Assembly: GCF_014529535.1 (NCBI RefSeq)
Contig: NW_023503493.1
Coordinates: 21,608,001-21,672,000 of the forward strand
Origin: Bradysia coprophila
Taxonomy: Eukaryota > Arthropoda > Insecta > Diptera > Sciaridae
Direction of reading: 5' to 3'
DNA: 64,000 nucleotides
Shown: positions 1 to 10,998 of the stretch, piece by piece
How positions within the stretch are numbered: the first letter of the stretch is position 1
Layout: each line of letters begins with the position of its first letter
Notes under the pieces: generated by a model
Seen by the model: the letters and a program-made list of their open reading frames with translations, nothing else
The model's database searches: none
Told to the model about the DNA's origin: nothing
Position numbers and translations under genes: made by a program

Positions 1-169
1 GACCCGAAATTTGCTAAAATCTTCGAATTTTCCGTCCTCGGCGAACTTTGTCATACCGTATTATACACTTCCTGCATACCTGAGAGGTATGTGTAAAGCA
101 CAAAACAAGGCGATTAGGATTAGAATTTTGGGTAGGCCAGTTCGAAGAACAATTATGCGGAGAAAGAGA

Positions 170-572
170 AAAGAATTTAATTTTCAGTTATCTCAAGAAT
201 AAATTTTTGAAAATTGCATCGTTCAAGTTTAGTTCGTAAAATGGCTGTGTTACAAATGTGAATAAAATCATATATAATTGGGATTATATGCTGAACCGAC
301 AATATACAATCTAATAAAAACCAAAATTCGGAAACAGATACAAATATTCTACATTTTTTCACCCTCGGTGAACTTTGCAACAAAGCTACAACCACAAGAT
401 ACAGTTTTCTAAGATTTTCTTTTCTTGTAAATTAGGACTAGTGTCTGTAGAATGTATTATCGTATTGGTATATTTTTAGTGATTAGTTAGTGAAACGAAG
501 AAAAATCATTGTACGTAAACGACGCAATTTTCAAAATTTATTCTTGAGATAACTGAAAATTAAATTTTTAGA
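170..572. repeat. MITE-like inverted repeat
   Basis: Two arms of about 50 bp (about 173-224 and 520-570) are near-perfect reverse complements around the motif CAGTTATCTCAAGAATAAAT. About 300 bp of AT-rich sequence with no coding signal lies between them. This is the structure of a non-autonomous DNA transposon. The boundaries are approximate and I see no clear target-site duplication. Confidence 0.55.
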
Positions 573-2032
573 AAAACGTTTCTTCTTTTAAATAATAGGT
601 AAAGCATTCCTTTCATACTAGGGTACATAAAGTACATAAATAGTACATTACTATACATTTACTCATCGTGATACGAAATATCAAATTATTTCCCGAGTGA
701 AGTATAACGTTTTACTTTATGAAGGATTGAAAGACTTTTCCATATTGACGGAAAGTCCATTTTCCATCCCTAGTAAAGGAAATGAAAACCCTATGTTCAA
801 TATGAGTGGGTTAAAATCGAAAATGTGAGAAAGGTTTATGGAAACGAAGCACACCAACAACTACGAATACCTGATTAAGGGTCCCTCCTCCATCCAGAAC
901 GCCAATCATTTCTGAGTACATTTTCATAAACTTCTTTTTTGTTCAGGACCACAGTGCTTTAGCTTTCATTTGAGCCCAATATCACCTATATAGCTTCGAT
1001 TGGCGCCTTACAGAAATTTATCAAAGCTACCTCTGCATCGAAAACATCAACCCGATGTAGATGACGCTGGTGGTCACTCTTTTAAACTCTCCTAATCGTT
1101 TTGGAATACCCAAATGAATATTTATCCATGGTAAAAAAAATCACTCTTTTATACCAAAATGCACGAAAATACATCTAGTGAGCCCTACTAAATGAGTTTC
1201 CATTCGATTATTGATAAGAACATTATTTAATCGTTCAACAGATTAAATGATGTCATTAATTGGCGTGCAAAATGTCTTATATTTAGGATGTCAAAATGGA
1301 CTCATCTTCAAGGTTTTTCACCTATCTCATTAAACTGACTTCGTCATTCCTAAAAAAATACAGGAGCTTCGCCTTCCCTGTTGACGGAATATACTCTTCA
1401 ACTCATCTACGAGATTTGGTCTAACTTGCTCGTTTGACTTGAAGAATCAATCAACTGTGGAAATTCTGTCATTAAGGAACCAATGGAAAACTGTGATTAA
1501 CAATTTGTGAACAATCTGATGAAAATTGAAGTGCATTTCGGACATCGAAAATAAAAATCACCTGCGAGGAGATTTTTGCTATTCGTTCCAAAGAGAATCT
1601 CTTCGATGAATCTGTTTTTCAACGGAACGTACCCAAGAACGTACCCCAAAATGACCCTAAAAAAGTGTACATCAGATAACAATTAAAGAATGCAGTTATT
1701 TGAAATTTTCGAATATAAAAAATTAAAGAAATGGAAAGTCCGTCGTCCATAGATATCGTACGGGTAAAAAAAGAATGAATGAGCAAAAAATAGTAAACTT
1801 ATTCAGGACGTTCTCATGTATCCCAGTATAGTAGATAGAATGGAAGCATACAGTTATTTGACCTAAATCGTTCATTAACTAATATATTTTATTAGATTAT
1901 TTACTTAACATAAAAACTAATTGAATTTAGTCTGAAAGTATGTCGATTTGTTATTGAAACTTTTCATTTGCCAAAAGTAAATATCATTGAAGATGATCAC
2001 AGTTGTTGTTCTAAAAAAGTTCTTATTTTACC
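573..2032. other. non-genic stretch, nothing recognised
   Basis: This AT-rich sequence has only short open frames without splice context or recognisable domains. I see no RNA gene and no clear terminal repeats. It serves as upstream flank of the glycine-rich gene that follows. Confidence 0.4.
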
Positions 2033-2040
2033 TATATAAG
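2033..2040 (+). promoter_or_regulatory. TATA box of the glycine-rich protein gene
   Basis: TATATAAG lies about 95 bp upstream of the start codon at 2134. That would place a transcription start near 2065 and give a 5' UTR of roughly 65-70 nt. A strong TATA box fits a tissue-specific, highly expressed secretory product. The transcription start itself is inferred. Confidence 0.5.
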
Positions 2041-2133
2041 GAGTAAATTTTTTATTTTAACTTAAATCATTTGGTACAGATCTACATAACGTTCCGAAGA
2101 ATTTTTACAAAATTTTAAAAATAAAATTGCAAC

Positions 2134-3606
2134 ATGTTCACCTCGAAGTTAACAACATATTTACTAGTATTATCAATTGCTGGATTCTACGTCACGGCAG
2201 ATGCGCAATGTGTCTGTCCTAACTTGGACGGTGTAAATGCAGCAGCAGGTAGTGGGGCGGCAGGTGGAGTTGGTTGTGCCGGATCAGCTGGCATTCCTGG
2301 ATGTTCAGGGTAAATATTAACTAGTTTGATTCTGGAGTAGGATTTAATTGCAAAGGAAATCAACTTTTCATTATGTCCATTTGTCAATAATCTAATCTGA
2401 GATGACTAATTATTTTATTAGATGCCCAGGTGGACGTGGTGGTGCCGGAGATGGAGCAGGTGCTGGAGGTATTGGAGGAGTCGGTGGAATTGGTGGTGCT
2501 CCAACCGATACTAAACGTAAGCTATGAGATATTACATTTTATTTTAGAGATAAAAAATGTATTGCATTAAATCGTAAAACGGTTTTAAACAAAAGCGTTG
2601 AGATTTTACAAATAAAACACTTGATTGAGCTTTGTAGTGGGCGGAAGGGTTCCCATTATTGAAGATGAAGTTCGTCAAGATATTTGTTAAGAACTTAATG
2701 GTCGCCTTTGTGTACTGTCAGTTAAACTATCCGTTTACAAATATCAAAAGCTCTATACCGGTATAGATCCGTTTACAAATATCGAAGGCTATATACCGGT
2801 ATAGATCCTTTGCAAATATGCATCTTTGCTTTCTAATAAGATAAGGCTTCTTTAGATTTGTACAGACTTTTTTAATGTTTCATTCCTAAAGCTGCTGGAA
2901 ACGGAGGTGATGGAGGCGCTGGTGGGCCGTCTGGATTGATGGGTAAAATACATTTTGGAGTTAATCATTCTTTTACTAATTATTTACTACATTATTAGCT
3001 GGAGCTGGAGGTATTGGAGGCATAGGCGGAGACGGAGGACCAGGAAATGCAATTAATGTGAAAGGAGGAAATGGTGGAAACGGTGGCGCAGGAGGCTGTG
3101 GTCGAGGACAAACTGGTGGTGCTGCAGGAGGTGGTGGAAATGGCGGTGCTGGAGGTTCATCATCAGGTAAGTTAGACAAATTTTTTGTTTTTCTTCGCAA
3201 CGCAGACAGAAATCTGTGTAAAAAAATAACTATGTGCGTTTAACTTACAGTTTTAAACATTTTTCAAAAAGAATTGTGAAAATTGATATTTTCTCAGAAT
3301 TTTTAATTCAACACACCAGTGAGTGAAGAGTTTTTTGTCTTGAAGAATGAGAATTGCTATTTTGATATCCTAATTTGAAGATTTTTTTAAAACTTACAAA
3401 CGTTGGTCAGTTGCCGTAATTTACTTTTGTATAATATAGGCAATGGTGGAGGCGGAGGAAAGGGAGGAAATGGTGGTTATAACGGAAAAGCTGGCGGAGG
3501 TGGCGGTGCTGGTGGATTAGCTGGAGCAGGAGGTGTAGCAGGAGTGGCAGGACAGAATGGAACACCTTGTGCACCTCCAGCCGGTTCAAATGTTTGTCCA
3601 TGTTAA
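2134..3606 (+). CDS. glycine-rich secreted protein, PPII/antifreeze-like triplet repeats
   Basis: Five exons (2134-2309, 2422-2516, 2892-2942, 2999-3166, 3440-3606) splice to a 218-residue protein. Residues 1-24 form a signal peptide with probable cleavage before Gln25-Cys26. The mature chain is mostly glycine in a three-residue register (GxG, GGx), with Ala, Asn, Ile and Val in the other places. Cysteines are clustered near the N-terminus (CVC, then three spaced C), one sits in the middle, and three are at the end (final VCPC). Exons 3 and 4 are symmetrical phase 1-1 exons (51 and 168 nt), so the repeat could grow by exon duplication. Gly-triplet secreted chains with disulfides form bundles of polyproline-II helices in snow-flea antifreeze proteins; this resemblance is my inference. 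Alternatives are cuticle, silk or salivary glue protein. The gene structure is well supported; the function is not known. Confidence 0.82.
2727..2818. repeat. tandem repeat in intron 2 of the glycine-rich gene
   Basis: Two adjacent copies of an approximately 45-bp unit, each ending in a CTATACCGGTATAGATCC palindrome, followed by a truncated third start. It lies entirely inside the second intron. Confidence 0.6.
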
Positions 3607-4590
3607 TAACGATCTAAGAGACCGACGTTAAGAAACCACAGTCAACAAAAATTGAATATAATATGATAGTGGTCAAACAAAATTTAATCGTATTTTATTT
3701 CGACACATAAGTTAGGAGTAAACGCCTCTAGACAATCATGTCTCACGAGGCAGTCATGAAATCATTCGCCAAATCATGGATTGATTCAGAAATTACAAAA
3801 ACTACTAGATTAACGAGAATCGTATGTAATGTTCTCCATTTAGCTTTGACTTCAATCAGCATGAAATATCTGTGCACAAATTGTACATTATCCTCGCGCC
3901 CCTATTTTTCGTCGAATGATACAAACAAATCTGAAGAAATGTGGATTGTTAATGAACAAGTATGATTAAACATTTGGATGTAATGATATTTTCCTAACAG
4001 TAAGTAATACAGGAATCCTAAGAACCTATATAGACAGTCTATCTAACTCTAACTCTTACCATTCAATTCATTTGACTTGCTTTTAGATTAATTAAAAAAA
4101 TTGTCTGCAAAAGAAAAGAATTCATTTGATTTTGGTAAAACCTCTTGACTAACTAACTTACTTGGTAAAACCTCGATATAAGGCGCTAAGTCCAAATCGG
4201 GGTAGTACGAGGACTTTGTGCCGATGTTGAATGTGATCCGTGCATGTCCTGGTTGATTTCGTTGTAAAGGAAGGGCCTCAGCAATCCCGTACACTTAATC
4301 ACAAGTTGAAAACAGTTACGCTGACACTGTCTGTTTAGTGAAGAAAAATGAGTCAACCGAAATATTTTAAATTTGTGTCATAAATGCTCGTAGAGGCTAC
4401 CTCTATCAACATTAAGCACAACCTCAGATGATCATTGACTTGTCGAAAAAAAAAGTTATTCAGTCGCACTGTGCATCATCGAATCCTCCGATGGTCATTG
4501 ACTTGTCGAAAAGTTATTCAGCCGCACCGTACATCATCGAGTTTTTTGAACGAAAAATAACGCATAGAACTCCTCAGTATACTTAAATTT
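3607..4590. other. intergenic, with a small tandem duplication
   Basis: No gene seen. At about 4428-4540 a 55-60 bp unit containing CATTGACTTGTCGAAA and TACATCATCGA is present twice in tandem with a few differences. The rest is the 3' flank of the glycine-rich gene, which is tail-to-tail with the next gene. Confidence 0.45.
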
Positions 4591-4596
4591 TGCTGA

Positions 4597-4602
4597 TTTA
4601 TT
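4597..4602 (-). terminator. poly(A) signal of the secreted unknown gene
   Basis: TTTATT on the plus strand reads AATAAA on the minus strand, 64 bp past the stop codon at 4666. Confidence 0.55.
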
Positions 4603-4665
4603 AATCGAAAAACTAGTCAAAAAACTCAAAATAAAAATGAGAAACATCTGCACTGCAGCCAGTGC

Positions 4666-6484
4666 TTAGTGCTTTTTAAAAACATTTGGATTGATAGTGA
4701 TTGAGTCGTGTAGAGCCCTTGTTTGAACAATCGGGGTACATTTTATAGTCTTCGGTGAGTCAGTCAAGAAGAAGTGAATGTTCGAGTAACCCGGTGAATC
4801 GGGCGATTCAGCCATATTCAACATGCACTGTGGTGTGATAGGATCTAATCCCGCCTGCAAACATTGAAAGTTTTCAATTCATGAGTTTAACATTCAGACA
4901 ATCAGTACAAAAATGTAAAATAGCATACCCTAACTGCAACTTTATTTGGATGCTCGAAGCTGTGCGATGAAAGTTTTCCAACTGTCGTCTGTCCGAAACC
5001 ATGTAGTTCACCGTTGTTGTTGAATAACAGAAATGAGGGTATTATCGTAGTGCAGTTGGAAAGTTGCATTTTTGGCACATTGTAGTAGTTGTGATGTCCT
5101 GCGGAAATAAGCGAAATTATAGAAAATATGTCAGCGCATCTGGTAAGTTTGTCAAATGAATGGAAATATTGATGAAATTGATGACGTCCATTCATGAAAT
5201 TTTTTAACCGGAGGGTACTGATTCGAGAAAGATGTGTCACACGTGAAAAGTCTCTTGTTTCTAGAAATCCTTCAAAAAATATCGGAACTTCCCCTGAAAT
5301 TGGCCAACTCATTCTCAACTACTAGACTCCTTTTCCAGTATTCCTTTAAATTATTCGAACTAATATAAGTGCAGAAAGCCATTGTCATTGTATTTCCATT
5401 CTTCCATCTGTAAGACAAACCAACACATGCATAGCATACAATTGTTGCTTCGGTGTACGAAATTTTGCCTTACAGATGAAAATTTCCTCTCCCTACCTTT
5501 CCCTATTGGAAACGCAAATTCTGTTTTCATTCAAATTTATCTGAAAACTCACCCATCGAAGGCACGCAATTTGTGCTCGTGTAATTTTTCGCAGCCATAT
5601 CTCTGTAAAGCGGGACCATTCGTAAATGTGATGGATTCCATCCCGTCTGGAAATATATTCTTGATGCGGTACCTTCAATCTCAAGTTGGTGCAAAGACCT
5701 TCCATTAGTGCAAATGTGAGCTGTTTAAACGATTTTTTTATGAATCAAAAGTAACAAGTATTATTCAGAAATTTACTTGGATTCACAAAATATGCTGTCG
5801 TGGAGTAAATCGGATGACCTTCAATAGTGTTATCCAAATAATCCGGCACTTCGTCAAATTTGTACGGATTCTTTGTTGCAAACAATTCAGACTTTAGTGC
5901 CTAAAATAGAGAAATAGCAAAGCGTCAATGTATGTGGCATATTTAACTTGACGAATGATCACTAGCAAGGACATTTTCACCTGTCCGAGAAAGTCAGTAT
6001 AACCTTAAAAAATTCGCTGCACTTACATTCACTTGAACTCCAGCAATTATGCCCTTTTCATCATACAGCGGCGTCACAGCATAATCATTCCCTTTCACCA
6101 TTCTGTAACCGAAGAATTTTCCACCGTTACGACATGTGGATCCTTCAATTTTTCGCCATCCATTTTTTAGAGCGCTTTCAACCGTTCGAGGTATATCCTG
6201 AAAGCAATTGGTATTGTCCACGTTCGGTGGACACCATGTGGCTGTTGAATTGATAGAAATATTTCTTCGATGTTTATGATCAATTGAATAAGAAATTGTT
6301 GAAATTATATGTACCTTTCAAGCTGTTCCATTCGACGAATGCGCTGAGACCTAAATCACAATTAATACAAATTAATTAGAAATTGAGTCACTTTGGATCT
6401 TATTTAATCATCGGATCCAACAAACATACCAGGTATAGCGAACCCGAAAATTAATATACATAAAGATGGCTTTACTACACTCAT
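4666..6484 (-). CDS. secreted protein of unknown family, 318 aa
   Basis: Seven exons (6484-6430, 6350-6315, 6241-6027, 5900-5777, 5720-5553, 5098-4929, 4854-4666) splice to 318 residues with all phases agreeing. Residues 1-19 are a hydrophobic signal peptide (MSVVKPSLCILIFGFAIPG). The mature part is compact, with cysteines at TWCPPN, TNCFQD, STCRNGG, ICTNG, TNCVP, SNCTT, PQC and IKC, which suggests an extracellular disulfide-bonded fold. Visible blocks are GYRMVKGNDYAV near residues 76-88, ALYDEKG-like text near 92, a GHHNYYN motif starting at residue 200 and SFLLFNNNGELHGFG after it. No transmembrane segment follows the signal. I do not recognise the family and see no catalytic motif that names one. 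The longest intron is 5552-5099. Confidence 0.78.
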
Positions 6485-7480
6485 TGTATAAAATTTAGAA
6501 ATCAAAAACAGAATTACAGGTACACGTAAGATTAGTCGTCACAACGAATTTCAGTCTATGCAGTCTATTGAATTTTGATTTTTAAAGACCGACAGGCTAA
6601 GTTGCACTGATTAAATGAACAGGTCTCAATCGAAAAGAAGGTCGAACCGAAAGCATATGAAACACTCTCACCGAGAATCACTCACTCATACATCAAAACT
6701 GAAATTATGCCTTCGTAAATATAGCTAATTGATGTCCAGTCGTGTTTGCGAACCATCCAGTAAATCTAGTATAATGATTTTTCTGAAAATAGACTCATTC
6801 GTTCGACTGGTTTATTTATCGACAAAACAAAAGAAAAACGTTTAGTTGTTTCTTTGTCACAGTTTAAAAGACCTGGCATTCAAGATAGAACGTAACGTAT
6901 CCAATACGTACGTAATTATAAAATGGGCCGACGCTATTCGCAGATTCTGCAAAAACATACAACAATTATGTTACGTCACTCTTTCCGTCTGCTTTTCATC
7001 TGGTGACTATTTTTATTTGCAATGATACGCATCAATTCATAAAATAGAAACACCCTGTGCTCACTATTTGAACTTTAATTCTCTCACAGACCGACATGAA
7101 ATGCCGACCAAACGATATGACCAATGTGGTACTCCGATACTCTTTCTAGCAAACAAACTCTCAGCTCTAAGAAGCTGCGGGAAATTGTAATAAGATGTCG
7201 TACATATAAATAATTCTGATATGCTAAAATTATTTCTTGTCCTTTTCATTCTTCGATGTAGTTTCAAATTATTAAAAATTTCGTCATTACAAGCTTCAAC
7301 TTTTACAGCACCATATTTAGTATGGTCGCACACGTCATATTTTTTACTCCATTACAGATCCGATCAATGCCTGTTAAACATTGAAGAGCCCAAAAATACA
7401 AAGCGTTTCCAAACCGAGCTGACTGTTGAAATTAAACAATGAAAATAAAAAGCATTTCCGTTGAACATGACCAAAAAAAT
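6485..7480. other. intergenic, no gene seen
   Basis: Upstream flank of the secreted unknown gene. A CTATTCGCAGATTCTGC motif at about 6928-6950 recurs near 12.57, 12.61 and 13.99 kb. Nothing else is recognised. Confidence 0.4.
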
Positions 7481-7930
7481 TAGGACATTTCACTAATTTC
7501 ACAAAAAATGTAATACAGCCACAAGGACGCTTTAGTACCGACTGCCAAATTTAATTTTCTGAGGCCGTTAGATAAATTTCATCTTGAAAGCTGGAGTGGC
7601 TTAAAAGAACTTGAAAAAGTACACCAAAGTACACCATTAAATTCGAAAACATTTTTTGATTAGGTCGCTTAACTAACTTTTTCAAATGTGTGAAAAAAAC
7701 TCCATGCAGACCCAAGTTCAGAGGGTGAGCCTAATGTCTTGGCCCAACTTTTTGTTGGGTTTATCGGTGTACTTTAATGTACTTTTTGGAGCTCATTCAG
7801 AATATACAAGCCGCAAAATTTTAAGTTTTGAAATGGCTTCAGAAATCGAGCGTGCGTTTTTGTGATTTTTATTACGCAAACATTACAAAATTACAAAAAC
7901 GTTGCAAAATTCCACTACACCAAAAACGCG
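7480..7930. repeat. degraded copy of the palindromic family that follows
   Basis: Contains diverged versions of the words found in the next two entries (AAAAAGTACACCAAAGTACACC, shortened here, a GGCCCAACTTTTTGTTGGG hairpin, and GAAATGGCTTCAGAAATCGA). No coding content. Confidence 0.45.
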
Positions 7931-8240
7931 GATTCGATTTGTGAAGCCATTAGGAAAGTGACAACTTTTTAATTGGTGAATTTTGAAAGAGCATGAAAAA
8001 GATTACCAAAGTTCACCTTTGAACCCAAAAAAAAGTTGGTCTGTCCAGGTGAACCCGGTCACTGAACCTTGCAAAAAACGTAATAAAATGCTAAAATCGC
8101 AAGGTTCAGTGACCGAGTTCACTTAGTAGATGGACCAACTTTTTTTTGGGTTCAAAGGTGAACTTTGGTGAACTTTTTTATGATCTTTCAAAGTTCACAA
8201 ATTAAAAAGTTGTCACTTTTCTAATGGCTTCACAAATCGA
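7931..8240. repeat. 310-bp near-perfect palindrome (MITE)
   Basis: Arms 7931-8072 and 8099-8240 are inverted copies of about 142 bp separated by a 26-bp loop. They carry the words GTGAAGCCATTAG, AAAGTTCACCTTTGAACCC and GGTCACTGAACCTTGC. A transcript would fold into a long hairpin. This is typical of a non-autonomous inverted-repeat element. Confidence 0.8.
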
Positions 8241-8370
8241 AGATGCATTTTGTAATCTTGTGACATTACAAATGTAATCTTGTGACGTTTTTCGTTACAA
8301 AACATACCACGTCATACGCACGATATGTGAAGCTATTTTGAAAATGGAAATTTTGGGGCTGGTATATTCT

Positions 8371-8575
8371 GAAAGAGCATGAAAAAGTTCACCAAAGTTC
8401 ACCATTCACTAGAAAAAAAAAATGGTCCATGGCCTCAGGCTCACCCACTGAACATTGGGGCCCTACAGTTACAGTGCAAATTTCGTAATTTTCAGTGACT
8501 GATCCTAAGGCCATGGACCAACATTTTTTTGAGTTTAATGCTTCGCGTTGGTGCATCTTTTCATGCTCTCTCAAA
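8371..8575. repeat. second palindrome of the same family
   Basis: Arms about 8371-8456 and 8491-8575 pair with more mismatches than the preceding palindrome and share its words (GAAAGAGCATGAAAAAG, AATGGTCCATGGCC). Two related palindromes within 650 bp suggest local re-insertion or duplication. Confidence 0.65.
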
Positions 8576-9020
8576 GTACACCAAATTCAACGATGTAAGT
8601 TACCTGAAGGTCTCAGAATGGCAAGATTGGCTAACGGTAGACAGGTGCGCTTTTGGTCCCACTACATTCTAGTGAAATTAGTGGAATTTACTGAATTTTT
8701 CGTTTAAATTCAACTAAAATGTTGTTTATTTTCACATCTTAGGTTTTGTATGTCCTCAACTGGGTTTGCTTTTGTTGTATTCTCGATTTTGAATGTTTAC
8801 CCGGCGTGGGTCGGCTTGATTATCGCGGAGAAAATTTTACATGTTCATCCAAGTTAATTTGATGCTCATAACGTAGACGGTTGCAGTATTTGAATTTTTA
8901 ATATTTAAGATAATATTAAGTAATGCATTGTGATAACTCTCAAGATTATGGTCATAAAATTTCGTTTACAGGATGACATTTTTTTTTGCAATTTCCCGCA
9001 TCTTCACACCCTATTCAAAA

Positions 9021-9293
9021 TCACACCCTATTTCTTTGTATTCTACACACATTATGCTACATTTTGACTGACTACGCTGTATAATTTACATGTAAATTAC
9101 AAAGGCTATTTGACACTTTCACCAGTGGTGAATCACCACCTTAATAAAAGTCGTTCTCTCAGCTCTCTGTGTCAAATTCACACCTTTTTTGTTGGTAATC
9201 TACACACATTATTCTACATTTTGACTGACTGCCCTGTAATTCTCATGTAAATTCAAAAGGTTACTTGACACTTTCATCACCTTAATAAAAGTA
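9021..9293. repeat. imperfect tandem duplication, about 155-bp period
   Basis: Copy 1 (about 9021-9155) and copy 2 (about 9177-9293) share CTACACACATTAT, CTACATTTTGACTGACT, CATGTAAATT and CACCTTAATAAAAGT in the same order. No coding content. Confidence 0.65.
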
Positions 9294-9429
9294 GTTTGTT
9301 TGCTAGATAGAGTATTGGATACACTGTTATTGTTTGTGTCCAAATGTATTGTAGCGTTATATGGTCATACTACTTTGATGAATTTGGTCACTAGTTTAGC
9401 CTTGGTCACTGACCAAAGAACTGGCCAAT

Positions 9430-10990
9430 CAAAAACATTTATATCCCAGATAATTTTACAAAATGTAACATAAAGGCGGCTTAGTCGATACTACATCCTA
9501 GGGGATTTAACCATCTACGAAGTATAAGGGTATAGACTTGCCCCTATGTTGCATTTCGTAAAAGGATGAATTCTCTAGGATCGAGCAAAATGCCTCACGG
9601 TGGCCCTCAAGTCAGGAAAAGTTTGTCGAAAGGGCACCCAAAAAATTTGTATACCTGTGAGTAATGGGACCTCGTAGACACTAAAAAACCGTTCCCCCGA
9701 TATCTGAGCTGATCGTTCCTCATAGAATGTTTCTTAATTTTCAAGCTTTCAAGTGAAAGCAAAAGAAAACTGTCTTTTTGAAAGGGTACCCAAAAGAGTT
9801 ATGTGACCACAGAGGACTCAGAAAAGCCTTTCCACTATATCTGAGTTACTAAAAAAAAAATTCTATGGAGGGCCACCGTGGCCTTTACGTTACATTTCGT
9901 AGAAGAACAATTTCCTGGAATGGAACAAAATTGATGTCACCACGACCATTTCTATTCGTATCAGAATAGAATTAGCATATGGATGATAATTTCACTCTTC
10001 ATCACCTTCGAAGAAAGATATTGACAGAATACCTATATGGATTGAATGTTAACAAATCAATTGTCAACCGAAATGAAAAGTATCATGAATTTACTCATTT
10101 TCGTTGGGGAGTTTACTTTGCGGAATTTTGTCACTACTCTGTAAGAATGACCTCAGCCTTCGATTTCATTGATTTCTATCTTACGAATTTTAATCACTTG
10201 ATTTTCAATCTTTTTCCTTTCTTGAAATTGTTATATGAATCTCTTGAGTTAATTCAGTTAAGTAACTAGCTTTATTTTCGAAATTACAGGCATTTTATAC
10301 CTAAAAATGATTCGATTGTCACGATTATTGGTGTGATCAAGTAATAGTATATTACTTCCGAGGCTCCAAGTTGTGTATTTGATAAGTTGGGTGTTACAGC
10401 CCGACCCAAAGGGGAGTAAAGTATTATTATTTTGCAATCTTGCAGAACCGATATTCATGTCATCCTATAAATTGCTCAGAACACTAATTCGTGACATTTT
10501 TAATTCCTAATTTACCAATCATGGCCCAACGTTAGTGGAGAGCCGTGATGCAGGTCCGTTCAAACTGAAAAATTTGAAAAAAAAAATCGCAGGACTGGAG
10601 AAATACAACTTTTTTGACTTTTCCCTCTCCGCTCCTACTCCTCCTTACTTATTTTATTCGTAATCTGGGCGTCCATACTAGTTCAACGAGCTATCATTAT
10701 CATTTCGGAGCTATGAGCGTTTTAAGCTATTGAACTATGTGACCTACAACTCAGAAAATATGGCAGATAAAAAGTTCGTTTAATAGACAAAGTTATAGAT
10801 TTTTAGATTCTAGTCGACACGTCTTTCAGGGGTGTCTCCAAAAATCGCCCATTTATGAGCTATGATCGTTGTAAGTGCGATCTATGTCAGCCATAACTCG
10901 GAAAATATGGCAGATAGAGAGTTTTAGATTCTACTCGACACGTGTTCCAGGGCTTTTCAAAAAAAGTCTCAAAGAAATCTTCTTACAAAG
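9430..10990. other. non-genic, old repeat fragments
   Basis: Contains diverged fragments of a repeat family (CCTTTACGTTACATTTCGTA, AGGATGAATTC) also seen at 38.0, 49.2 and 61.3 kb. From about 10680 to 10960 there are two diverged copies of a block containing GAGCTATGA and GGCAGATA. A 96-codon open frame at 9979-10269 has no signature and I do not call it a gene. Confidence 0.4.
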
Positions 10991-10998
10991 GAACTGAT

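Noticed and set aside
1497-1682. Minus-strand frame with a CPKC motif considered as a retroelement or zinc-finger fragment
   Set aside because: Only one CxxC pair, no partner ligands and no neighbouring coding relics in frame.
9979-10269. 96-codon plus-strand open frame starting MDDNFTLHHLRRKILTEYLY
   Set aside because: No signal, domain or splice context; amino-acid use looks like translated AT-rich DNA and it lies among decayed repeats.
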